NCBI GenBank assembly: GCA_016700055.1
Contig: CP064997.1
Location: 930,001-994,000, forward strand
Direction of reading: 5' to 3'
Length of the DNA stretch: 64,000 nucleotides
Source of the DNA: Actinomycetota bacterium
GTDB lineage: Bacteria > Actinomycetota > Acidimicrobiia > Acidimicrobiales > Ilumatobacteraceae
Part shown: positions 39,616-47,466 of the stretch, piece by piece
Position numbering within the stretch: the first letter of the stretch is position 1
How the letters are laid out: every line of letters begins with the position of its first letter
Translations under genes and position numbers: made by a program
Notes under the pieces: generated by a model
Told to the model about the DNA's origin: nothing
Database searches by the model: none
The model's input: only the letters and a program-made list of their open reading frames with translations

Positions 39616-41316
39616 TCAGGTTCCTCCTGGAACGCCCTGGACGACGGGTGAGCCGGCTGCGTCGAGGCGCACGTCGAGATGGGTCAGCCATTCGTCGCGG
39701 GGCGCGTCGTGGTCCAGCCGGCGGTGGCAGCCGCGGCTCTCGGTGCGGGCGCGCGCGGCGAGGGCGACCGCCGCCGCGACGGTGAGCAGGTTCGTCGCTT
39801 CCCAAGACCGTCGCGACGCCGCGACGTCGGGGCCGGCGGCCGCGGCGATCTGTTCGAGCGAGGCGATCACCGACGCGAGACCGACGTCGTTGCGCAGCAC
39901 ACCGACGTGGCGCGACATCCCGGCACGCACCGCGAAGCGGCTCGACGGATCGGCGAGACCGGCGTCGGCTGCATCGGCGGCGGCACCCTCTGCCGTGGAT
40001 CTCCCCCCGGCGCTTTCGTCGGGATCTACGCGCGGCGGCAGCTCCCAAGCGAGCTCACGCCCCACGCGCGTGCCGGCGACTACGCCCTCGGTGAGCGAGT
40101 TGGACGCGAGACGGTTGGCCCCGTGGAGCCCGGTGCACGCGACCTCGCCGACGGCGTACAGCCCGGCCATCTCGGTGACGCCGTCCAGGCTCGCCCGCAC
40201 ACCGCCGCAGGCGTAGTGCGCGGCGGGAGCGACCGGGATGCGCTCTCGGGCGGGGTCGATGCCGGCCGCCCGGCAAGCGGCGGTGATCGTCGGGAAGCGC
40301 TCGTAGAACCGCTCGCCGAGATGGGTGGCGTCGAGGTAGACGTGGTCGTCGACGCCGGCGGCACCCTCGGCCATGCGGCGACTGATCGCCGATGCCACGA
40401 CGTCGCGCGGAGCGAGGTCTTCCTGCGGATGGATGCCGGCCATCACCCTGTGGCCGGCGGCGTCGTAGAGCAGCGCCCCCTCCCCCCGCACCGCCTCGCT
40501 GACCAGCGCCTGTTGACCGACCGCGTCGGGACCGCTGTAGAGCACCGTCGGATGGAACTGCACGAACTCGACGTCGCGCGCCGCGAGCCCGGCGCGCAGG
40601 GCGAGTGCCAGCCCGTCGCCGGTGAGCGCCGGCGGGTTCGAGGTGGAAGCGAAGACCTGGCCGTACCCGCCGGTGGCGAGCACCACCGCCCGGGCGGTGA
40701 CCACTCCCACCGAGACGACGTGGCCGTCCGCGTCGGTACGCGCCACGCGTACGCCCGCGCAGCTCCGGCCGGGGCCGCCGTAGCCGGAGCCGGCGCCCAG
40801 TACGAGGTCGAGCGCGAACGCGTTGCCCATCACCTCGACCCCCGCCGCGATGGCCGCCTGGTCGAGCGTGCGCTGCACCTCGGCACCGCTCTGGTCGCCT
40901 CCGGCGTGGACGATGCGATCGTGGCTGTGGCCACCCTCACGGGTGAGTGCCGGCCCCTCCCCCGACGCGGCCGGGTCGAACGCCGCCCCGAGGCGCATCA
41001 GGTAGCGGATCGCCTCCGGGGCCTTGGCGACGAGCTCGCGCACGACCGCTTCGTCGCACAGTCCTGCTCCCGCAGCCAACGTGTCGCGCACGTGGCTCTC
41101 CAGGCTGTCGGCAGGGTGGAGCACGGCAGCGAGGCCGCCCTGTGCCCAAGACGTGCTGCCGGCGGCGAGCTCGTCCTTCGTGACCAGCAGCACGCTGCGC
41201 ACCGGTCGAGCGGCCAGCGCGGCCGCGAGACCGGCTGCACCCGAGCCGAGAACGACGACGTCGACGTCGCGGGTCCAGGTAGCGCGGGGCGCGGTCAACA
41301 CGAGCGGCAAGCGCAT
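39616..41316 (-). CDS. nadB: L-aspartate oxidase
   Basis: 566 residues from ATG 41316. FAD-dependent oxidation of aspartate to iminoaspartate. The FAD-binding motif is VVVLGSGAAGLAAALAA (about 20-36); STSWAQGGLAAVL, REGGHSHDRIVHAGGDQSGAE and the fumarate-reductase-type stretch EFVQFHPTVLYSG, PVAPAAHYACGGV, LHGANRLASNSLTEG are all present. The C-terminal helical domain includes RHVGVLRN. Starts 20 bp after nadA; the product is unstable and is used directly by NadA. Confidence 0.95.
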   Translation of the reverse strand: MRLPLVLTAPRATWTRDVDVVVLGSGAAGLAAALAARPVRSVLLVTKDELAAGSTSWAQGGLAAVLHPADSLESHVRDTLAAGAGLCDEAVVRELVAKAPEAIRYLMRLGAAFDPAASGEGPALTREGGHSHDRIVHAGGDQSGAEVQRTLDQAAIAAGVEVMGNAFALDLVLGAGSGYGGPGRSCAGVRVARTDADGHVVSVGVVTARAVVLATGGYGQVFASTSNPPALTGDGLALALRAGLAARDVEFVQFHPTVLYSGPDAVGQQALVSEAVRGEGALLYDAAGHRVMAGIHPQEDLAPRDVVASAISRRMAEGAAGVDDHVYLDATHLGERFYERFPTITAACRAAGIDPARERIPVAPAAHYACGGVRASLDGVTEMAGLYAVGEVACTGLHGANRLASNSLTEGVVAGTRVGRELAWELPPRVDPDESAGGRSTAEGAAADAADAGLADPSSRFAVRAGMSRHVGVLRNDVGLASVIASLEQIAAAAGPDVAASRRSWEATNLLTVAAAVALAARARTESRGCHRRLDHDAPRDEWLTHLDVRLDAAGSPVVQGVPGGT

Positions 41317-41336
41317 GCGTGGCTATCCGGCCCGTG

Positions 41337-42320
41337 TCACTCGGCGGTAGGGCTCGGCGTGCCGACGGCGATCATCCGCTCCACCGACTGGCGCGCCCGC
41401 TCGGCGATGTCGGGCGCGACGTCGACCACGTAGGTGCCGTCGCGCAGCGAGCGCAGCAGCTTGTCCGGGGTGATCATCTTCATGTACTTGCACACTGCGG
41501 CCCGGTTGACGGGCTCGAAGATGGTCAGCGGGTTGGCCTTCGTGAGCTGGTGCAGCATGCCGGTCTCCGTGGCGACCAGCACCTTGGCGGCCTTCGTCTC
41601 GGCCGCGGCCGAGACCATCCCCGAAGTGGAGAGGATCCGGGTGCGCTCCGCCGGCACGACCCCGCTCGACGCGAGGTACAGCGCGCTCGTCGCGCACCCG
41701 CACTCGGGATGGATGAACAGCTCTGCCTCGGGCTCGGCCATCACCAGCTCGCGTAGGTCGGCGCCGTTGATCCCCGCATGGACGTGGCACTCACCCATCC
41801 AGATGTGCATGTTTTCGCGACCGGTGAGCCGTTGCACGTGAGCGCCGAGGAACTGGTCGGGGCAGAACAAGATCTCGCGGTCGGCGGGGATGCTGGCGAC
41901 GACGTCGACGGCGTTCGACGACGTGCAGCACACGTCGGTCTCGGCCTTCACCGCGGCGGTGGTGTTGACGTAGCTGACCACCACCGCACCGGGGTGTTCG
42001 GCCTTCCACGCCCGCAGCTGATCGGCGGTGATCGTCTCGGCCAGCGAGCAGCCGGCCTGCTCGTCGGGGATCAGGACGGTCTTGTCGTAGGACAGGATCT
42101 TGGCCGTCTCGGCCATGAAGTGGACGCCGCAGAACACGATCGTGGACTGCTCGACCTGCGCCGCAACCCGGCTGAGCCCGAGCGAGTCGCCTACGTGGTG
42201 GGCCACGTCTTGGATCTCGGGCACCTGGTAGTTGTGGGCGAGGATCACCGCGTCGCGCTCGGCCGCGAGTGCCCGTACCTCTGCGGCCCACGCGTCGAAC
42301 GAGACCTCGTCAGTCGTCAC
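41337..42320 (-). CDS. nadA: Quinolinate synthase
   Basis: 327 residues from GTG 42320 (VTTDEVSFDAWAAEV); a TTG at 42344 would add 8 residues. [4Fe-4S] enzyme condensing iminoaspartate with dihydroxyacetone phosphate. Three cluster cysteines are visible in IVFCGVHFMAETAK, FIHPECGCATSAL and NRAAVCKYMKMI. Other family blocks: LAHNYQVPEIQDVAHHVGDS, SYVNTTAAVKAETDVCCTSSNA and MGECHVHAGI. First gene of the nad operon. No NrtR or NadR gene is adjacent, and no obvious operator is seen. Confidence 0.95.
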   Translation of the reverse strand: MTTDEVSFDAWAAEVRALAAERDAVILAHNYQVPEIQDVAHHVGDSLGLSRVAAQVEQSTIVFCGVHFMAETAKILSYDKTVLIPDEQAGCSLAETITADQLRAWKAEHPGAVVVSYVNTTAAVKAETDVCCTSSNAVDVVASIPADREILFCPDQFLGAHVQRLTGRENMHIWMGECHVHAGINGADLRELVMAEPEAELFIHPECGCATSALYLASSGVVPAERTRILSTSGMVSAAAETKAAKVLVATETGMLHQLTKANPLTIFEPVNRAAVCKYMKMITPDKLLRSLRDGTYVVDVAPDIAERARQSVERMIAVGTPSPTAE

Positions 42321-42366
42321 GACTGAGAGGCTAGGTCCTCGCAAGGCGGCTGCCGTAAGGGGTGTT

Positions 42367-42966
42367 TCACGGCGACCGACGGTGCCGAGCCCGCCGGCTG
42401 CGATCCGCGCGCGCGGTCACACGCGAGAGCGCCAGCTCGAGCGGGTCGCCGAACCACAACCGCTCCAGCGTGTCGACGAGCTCGCCCTCGCCGCGCTCGC
42501 CGATGGCGACGGCGGCGTCGGGGTCGTCGCTGCGCCGCAGCACGGTCGCGACGCCCTGGTCGCAGACCGTGGCCGAGATGCGGATGCGCACCCGTTCGGG
42601 GTGCAGGCTCGGGCGCACTCCGGTGGTCAGGCGGCCGTACTCGTCGCGCTCGTCGAGCAGCGGTGCCGCCCACCCCAGCGTGACCAGGCCGGCCGCGTCG
42701 AACGAGCAGGCGAACAGCCCGAGTGGGCCGGCGAGCAGCCAATACGGGTCGTCCCCCTCGCCGAGGCAGGTGGCGCGCACGGCGTCGTCGGTGGCGGCGA
42801 TGACGTCGCTCGGTCCGTTGACGAGGCTCGCCAGCGCCGCGGGGTCGTGCACGGTGAATCCGTAGAGCCGGGCAGCTCGCATGTGGAACGGGTCGTCGAG
42901 CGTCGCCTGCAGCCGTGCGTCGAGCACGAGAGCCAGAGCGAGCGGGGCCAGGTCGCGGTGCGTCAC
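42367..42966 (-). CDS. Hypothetical protein
   Basis: 199 residues from GTG 42966. No signal sequence or membrane helix. Segments such as LYGFTVHDPAALASLVNGPSD, VRATCLGEGDDPYWLLAGPLG and VRIRISATVCDQGVATVLRR suggest a mixed alpha/beta fold, and the C-terminus is Arg-rich (ADRSRRARHRRSP). I do not recognise the family. It lies between the nad operon and the IclR gene on the same strand, 46 bp upstream of nadA, and could be cotranscribed with either. Confidence 0.65.
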   Translation of the reverse strand: MTHRDLAPLALALVLDARLQATLDDPFHMRAARLYGFTVHDPAALASLVNGPSDVIAATDDAVRATCLGEGDDPYWLLAGPLGLFACSFDAAGLVTLGWAAPLLDERDEYGRLTTGVRPSLHPERVRIRISATVCDQGVATVLRRSDDPDAAVAIGERGEGELVDTLERLWFGDPLELALSRVTARADRSRRARHRRSP

Positions 42967-43005
42967 ACCTGTGTGTGTGCGCGCAGTCGTGCCGCGCGGC
43001 AGTCC

Positions 43006-43662
43006 CTACCGCAGCACAAGCGCGAGCGAGGTGAGCTCGGACGCCGCGGCGACGACGGCGCCACCGAGGCGCTGGCCCGGCCGCCGGGTGAGGCGTTCGA
43101 GCGGGCCGCTCACGCAGACCGCGGCGACCACCTCGCCGGCGGGCCCCAGCACGGGCGCGCTCACCGAGGCCACGCCGGGCTCACGCTCTTCGACGCTCTC
43201 GACGTAGCCGCGCGCCGGTATCGGCTCGCCGCCCAGGAGGTGACCGGCGGAGCCGGCGGCGAGCGGCAGCAGCGCCCCCTCGGGCACGATCCAGCGCAGG
43301 CCGTGCAGCGCCTGCAGGGAGACGACGCAGCGGCGCGCGTCGGCCTCGCGCACGAAGAGCTGCACACCCTCGCCCGTCGCGTCGCGCAGTGCGGTGAGGA
43401 CGGGACGCGCGGCCTCGGCCAGCGCGAACCCCTCGGCTGCCGACCGGCCGAGGCCGATCAGCCCGAGCCCGAGGCAGAAGCGACCGGCGCCGTCGCGCCG
43501 CACGAGACCGTGGTCCTCGAGCGCCGACGCCAGGCGGTGGGCGGTGGCCCGGGGCAGCCCGGACGTGTGCGCGAGATCGTTCAACGAGAGCGGGCCTGCG
43601 GCGACGGCCCGCAGCACGGCCACCGCCTTGTCGAGCACGCCGACACCGGATACGCTTTCCAT
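43006..43662 (-). CDS. IclR-family regulator (NdgR/LtbR-like)
   Basis: 218 residues from ATG 43662. The N-terminal winged helix-turn-helix is VLRAVAAGPLSLNDLAHTSG followed by LPRATAHRLASALEDHGLVRR (about 16-56). The C-terminal effector domain contains LQALHGLRWIVPEG and APVLGPAGEVVAAVCVSGP. Divergent placement 36 bp from leuC is the arrangement of LtbR in Corynebacterium and NdgR in Streptomyces/Mycobacterium, which control leuCD and related amino-acid genes. Function by context is therefore strong; DNA-binding specificity is not shown. Confidence 0.9.
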   Translation of the reverse strand: MESVSGVGVLDKAVAVLRAVAAGPLSLNDLAHTSGLPRATAHRLASALEDHGLVRRDGAGRFCLGLGLIGLGRSAAEGFALAEAARPVLTALRDATGEGVQLFVREADARRCVVSLQALHGLRWIVPEGALLPLAAGSAGHLLGGEPIPARGYVESVEEREPGVASVSAPVLGPAGEVVAAVCVSGPLERLTRRPGQRLGGAVVAAASELTSLALVLR

Positions 43663-43698
43663 ATCTCAGGAAGTCTATCCCAGAGAGTGAGACGACAT
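43663..43698. promoter_or_regulatory. Divergent control region of IclR gene and leuCD
   Basis: The 36 bp between the two starts hold an inverted TCTCA (43664-43668) and TGAGA (43688-43692), 19 nt apart. This is a plausible regulator site. The sequence is clearly AT-richer than the flanking genes. Both promoters must lie within or overlap coding DNA. Confidence 0.45.
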
Positions 43699-45099
43699 AT
43701 GCCAGGTGTGACCCTGCCGCAGAAGGTCTGGGACCGCCACGTGGTGCATTCCGCCCCCGGCGAGCCCGACCTGCTCTACATCGATCTCCACCTCGTGCAC
43801 GAGGTGACCAGCCCGCAGGCGTTCGACGGCCTGCGGATGAGCGGCCGGCGGGTGCGGCGCCCGGAGCTCACCGTCGCCACCGAGGACCACAACGTGCCGA
43901 CGCAGGACATCCACCTGCCGATCGCGGATCCGATCTCGGCCAAGCAGGTCGACGTGCTGCGGGCCAACACCGCCGAGTTCGGGATCACCTCGTACCCGAT
44001 GGGCGACCCCGGCCAGGGCATCGTGCACGTCATCGGCCCCGAGCAGGGCCGCACCCTGCCGGGGATGACGATCGTCTGCGGCGACAGCCACACCGCCACC
44101 CACGGGGCGTTCGGCGCGCTTGCCTTCGGCATCGGCACCAGCGAGGTCGAGCACGTGCTGGCCACCCAGACCCTGCCGCAGAGCCGCCCGAAGTGGATGG
44201 CAATCGACGTCGACGGCGAGCTTGCCGCCGGGGTGACGGCGAAGGACATCATCCTCGCGGTCATCGGGCGCATCGGTACCGGCGGCGGCATCGGCCACGT
44301 CATCGAATACCGCGGGTCCGCCATCCAGGCGCTTTCGATGGAGGGACGGATGACGGTGTGCAACATGTCGATCGAGGCCGGGGCGCGCGCGGGGATGATC
44401 GCCCCCGACGACACCACGTTCGCCTACCTGGAAGGCCGCGCCCACGCCCCGCAGGGCGCCGCGTGGGAAGCCGCTCTCGCAGACTGGCGCACGCTGCACA
44501 CCGACGACTCCGCCGCATGGGATGCCGAGGTGCGCATCGACGCCACGTTGCTCTCCCCACACGTGTCGTGGGGGACGAACCCCGCCCAGGTGGCCCCGAT
44601 CGACGCGGCCGTGCCCTCCCCCGACGACGCCGCCGATCCGACGAGCCGCGACGCGGTTGCGAGGGCACTCGAGTACATGGGCCTCACCGCCGGCACCCGC
44701 ATCCGCGAGATCGCCGTCGACACCGTCTTCATCGGCTCGTGCACCAACAGCCGCATCGAAGACCTGCGTGCCGCGGCCGCGGTGCTCGACGGCCGGAGGG
44801 CGACGGTGAAGCGGGCGATGGTCGTCCCCGGCAGCCACGCGGTGAAGGCGCAGGCCGAGGCCGAGGGGCTCGACCGCGTCTTCGTCGCCGCCGGTGTCGA
44901 GTGGCGCGAGCCGGGTTGCTCGATGTGCCTCGCGATGAACCCCGACAAGCTGGCCCCCGGCGAGAGGTCGGCGAGCACCAGCAACCGCAACTTCGAAGGC
45001 CGCCAAGGGCGCGGCGGGCGCACCCACCTCGTGTCCCCGGCCGTCGCCGCCGCCACCGCGGTCGCCGGCCACTTCGCCACCCCGGAGGATCTGAGATGA
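43699..45099 (+). CDS. leuC: 3-isopropylmalate dehydratase large subunit
   Basis: 466 residues from ATG 43699. Aconitase-superfamily [4Fe-4S] enzyme of leucine synthesis. Landmarks: LPQKVWDRHVV, YIDLHLVHEVTSPQAF, ATEDHNVPT, VCGDSHTATHGAFGALAFGIG, TLPQSRPKWMAI, and cluster cysteines in FIGSCTNSRIEDL and EPGCSMCLAMNPD. The C-terminal STSNRNFEGRQGRGGRTHL is also typical. Overlaps leuD by ATGA, giving equal subunit synthesis. Confidence 0.96.
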   Translation: MPGVTLPQKVWDRHVVHSAPGEPDLLYIDLHLVHEVTSPQAFDGLRMSGRRVRRPELTVATEDHNVPTQDIHLPIADPISAKQVDVLRANTAEFGITSYPMGDPGQGIVHVIGPEQGRTLPGMTIVCGDSHTATHGAFGALAFGIGTSEVEHVLATQTLPQSRPKWMAIDVDGELAAGVTAKDIILAVIGRIGTGGGIGHVIEYRGSAIQALSMEGRMTVCNMSIEAGARAGMIAPDDTTFAYLEGRAHAPQGAAWEAALADWRTLHTDDSAAWDAEVRIDATLLSPHVSWGTNPAQVAPIDAAVPSPDDAADPTSRDAVARALEYMGLTAGTRIREIAVDTVFIGSCTNSRIEDLRAAAAVLDGRRATVKRAMVVPGSHAVKAQAEAEGLDRVFVAAGVEWREPGCSMCLAMNPDKLAPGERSASTSNRNFEGRQGRGGRTHLVSPAVAAATAVAGHFATPEDLR

Positions 45100-45683
45100 G
45101 AGCCGCACGCGTCCTGACCGGCACGGGCCTACCGCTGCGTCGCAGCGACGTCGACACCGACCAGATCATTCCCGCCGAGTGGCTGAAGCGCGTCGAGCGC
45201 ACCGGCTTCGAGCAGGGCCTCTTCTCGTCGTGGCGTGACGACCGCAACTTCGTGATGAACGACGAGCGCTTCGCCGGGGCGAGCATGCTCGTCGCCGGGG
45301 CGGCGTTCGGGGTCGGCTCCAGCCGGGAGCACGCGGTGTGGGCGATCCAGCAAGGCGGCTTCGACGCCGTCATCGCGCCGAGCTTCAGCGACATCTTCTT
45401 CAACAACTGCACCAAGAACGGCCTCGTGCCGGTGGTCCTGGCGACGGCTGCGGTGGAGCGGATCTGGGATGCGATCGACGCCGACCCGCGTACGACGATC
45501 GTCGTCGACGTCGAGCGCCTGGTCGTCGAGGTGCCCGCGATCGGGCTGGTCGAGCCGTTCCCGATGGACGCGCCGACTCGGCAGCGGTTCCTCGAAGGCC
45601 TCGACGACATCGGCATCACGCTCACGCACGCCGACGCGATCGACGCCTACGAGGCGCGCCGCGCTTCCTGGCTCACGGCCTGA
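45096..45683 (+). CDS. leuD: 3-isopropylmalate dehydratase small subunit
   Basis: 195 residues from ATG 45096, with GGAGG 7 nt upstream inside leuC. Swivel domain of the isomerase: VDTDQIIPAEWLKRVERTGF, FGVGSSREHAVWAI, APSFSDIFFNNCTKNGLVPV. Convergent with the next gene; the two stops are 15 bp apart. Confidence 0.95.
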   Translation: MRAARVLTGTGLPLRRSDVDTDQIIPAEWLKRVERTGFEQGLFSSWRDDRNFVMNDERFAGASMLVAGAAFGVGSSREHAVWAIQQGGFDAVIAPSFSDIFFNNCTKNGLVPVVLATAAVERIWDAIDADPRTTIVVDVERLVVEVPAIGLVEPFPMDAPTRQRFLEGLDDIGITLTHADAIDAYEARRASWLTA

Positions 45684-45698
45684 GCCACTGCCGCGTCG

Positions 45699-46295
45699 TC
45701 ACGCCGAAGATTGCGAGTCGTGGTCGATCCGCAGCTCGACCGGCATCCATGAGCGGCGCAGGCGGACCTCGACGCTCGCGGTCTCGGCATCCCGAGCGAT
45801 CCGTTCCAACCCCGGCTGCAGCCTGCCGACCACGATGACGTCGATCACCAGCACCGCCAACGCCCCGACGCCGAACTCCATCGCCAGCGTGAGCGCGGCG
45901 CCGCTCCAGTCGAGGACGAGCGCGATGACGACGAGCACCGCGCCGAGCAAGGCCGTCAGCAGGATGAGCAGCGCGCGTCGCACGGTCGTCGCCCGCCTGA
46001 CGCCGAGGGTCACCGCCCCGGCGAACCACACGGCTGCCCCGGCCTCCACACCGAACGAACCGAGGCCCTCGCCCGAGGGTCGCTCGGCCCAGACCGCCGA
46101 AGGTACGGCGACGGCGATCCCGACGACGACCATCACCACCGGTATCGCTCGCGCCGCGAGCGACACCGGCCGCCCCAGCCCGGACATCGGCAGCGTCGCG
46201 GAGGGTCCCGCCTGCTCGCCCGCCGACGGCCGGAAGCGCACGGCCCAGTCGAGCCAGCCGTAGCGGCGCCGGCGCGCTGGTTCAGACGGGTCCAC
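45699..46295 (-). CDS. Small membrane protein, four predicted helices
   Basis: 198 residues from GTG 46295. A basic N-terminus (RRRRYGWLDWAVRFRP) precedes four hydrophobic segments: IPVVMVVVGIAVAVPSAVW, AGAAVWFAGAVTLGV, LLILLTALLGAVLVVIAL and FGVGALAVLVIDVIVVG. A charged C-terminus with VEVRLRRSWMPVELRIDHDS follows and may be a small cytoplasmic domain. Function not recognised. It lies downstream of the collagen-like gene, separated by a stem-loop element, so it probably has its own promoter. Confidence 0.7.
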   Translation of the reverse strand: MDPSEPARRRRYGWLDWAVRFRPSAGEQAGPSATLPMSGLGRPVSLAARAIPVVMVVVGIAVAVPSAVWAERPSGEGLGSFGVEAGAAVWFAGAVTLGVRRATTVRRALLILLTALLGAVLVVIALVLDWSGAALTLAMEFGVGALAVLVIDVIVVGRLQPGLERIARDAETASVEVRLRRSWMPVELRIDHDSQSSA

Positions 46296-46311
46296 GCGCG
46301 CAACATACGGC

Positions 46312-46360
46312 GTTCTCGGTCGGATCTGTCGCGCTATGCGTCACAGATCCGACCGAGAAC
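46312..46360 (-). repeat. 49-bp stem-loop element, copy 4 (inverted)
   Basis: Same 14-bp arms; the loop read on the minus strand is CTGTGACGCATAGCGCGACAG, two changes from copies 2 and 3. It begins 8 nt after the stop of the leftward collagen-like gene. Like the other copies it sits in the same orientation as the gene before it. Confidence 0.9.
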
Positions 46361-46368
46361 GGGACTTG

Positions 46369-47301
46369 CTAGGCGCTGGTCGGCCTACGCCGCCAGCTCA
46401 CCACCACCGCGCTCGCGCCGGCCAGCACCAAGAGGGCGCCGATCGCCAGCGCGGGGCTGGAATCGGAACCGACCGAGGGCAACTGGCCACCGGACCCACC
46501 GGTGACGGTGGTCGTCGGGGCGAGCGTGGTCTGGGGCACCGTCGTCGGCGAGATCGACTCGACACAGGTTCCCGGGAACGTCAACAAGACGTCGGCGGGC
46601 TCGACCGCGTCGACCAGGCCGTGGACCGTCCTCGACGGTCCGCCGGGCGGCTGCTCGGGCCACGACGGACCCTGCGGGCCAGGGGGGCCCTGCGGCCCTG
46701 GCGGCCCTGGCGGGCCTTGTGGACCTGGCGGGCCGGCAGGACCCTCGGGCCCCTCGGCGCCGTCGGGGCCGGTGACCGTGGCGACGCACTCGTCGGGGTA
46801 GCTCTCACAACCGGACTGCTGCGCCGGATGGACCGTCCTGGACGGACCTTGATCCGTGTCGTTGGGCCCGTCACCTGGCGGGCCTGGCGGGCCTGGCGGG
46901 CCTGGCGGCCCGATCGGCCCCGTCGGCCCCGTCGGACCCATCGGCCCTTCTGGCCCCTCCGCGCCGGCGGCGCCGGGCTCGCTCACGATGCAGATCCCGA
47001 CGAGGGTCGCACAGTCGGGGGCATCGCTCGCGTGCACGAGCCGTGACGGACCGGAAGGGACATCCCACCACGCGGGCCCCTCCGGGCCTGGCGGTCCTGG
47101 GGGACCCTGCGGGCCCTGCGGACCTGTCGGCCCTTGCGGACCCGCGGGACCCGCGGGACCGTCGGGGCCTTGCGGACCATCGGGCGTGACGCATTGCACC
47201 GAATCGGACTGGGCCTGCACTGCGCCGCCCCCCGCCGCGATCGTGCCTATCGACACGACGGTGGCGGCGGCGGCGAGGAGGGCCCACGGACGTCGAGACA
47301 T
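46369..47301 (-). CDS. Collagen-like surface protein with sortase-type anchor
   Basis: 310 residues from ATG 47301 with GGAGGTGA 4 nt upstream. A signal peptide (to about VQAQS, residue 32) is followed by three collagen blocks of GPQGPxGP-type triplets (about 42-75, 110-145, 178-212). Each is followed by a non-collagen module with the shared motif GPSR(L/T)VH and one or two cysteines (for example SDAPDCATLVGICIVSEPG). The C-terminus is a Thr/Pro linker, then LPSVG, a hydrophobic helix (ALAIGALLVLAGASAVVVS) and WRRRP, the layout of an LPxTG-like cell-wall sorting signal. Collagen blocks would trimerise into a stalk. Confidence 0.88.
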   Translation of the reverse strand: MSRRPWALLAAAATVVSIGTIAAGGGAVQAQSDSVQCVTPDGPQGPDGPAGPAGPQGPTGPQGPQGPPGPPGPEGPAWWDVPSGPSRLVHASDAPDCATLVGICIVSEPGAAGAEGPEGPMGPTGPTGPIGPPGPPGPPGPPGDGPNDTDQGPSRTVHPAQQSGCESYPDECVATVTGPDGAEGPEGPAGPPGPQGPPGPPGPQGPPGPQGPSWPEQPPGGPSRTVHGLVDAVEPADVLLTFPGTCVESISPTTVPQTTLAPTTTVTGGSGGQLPSVGSDSSPALAIGALLVLAGASAVVVSWRRRPTSA

Positions 47302-47466
47302 CGCTCACCTCCAAACACTTTGAGGTCCACCCCTAGGACGAACCACCCGACGCCCCCGCCGGGTGGCGCCACCGTAACAGCGCCTGGAACGCCCCTCGAC
47401 CAGACACGACGGCATGCCCGCAAGGGCCGCGCGAGTCGCCGCCGGGCGCTCTGCGAGAATCCAAGC

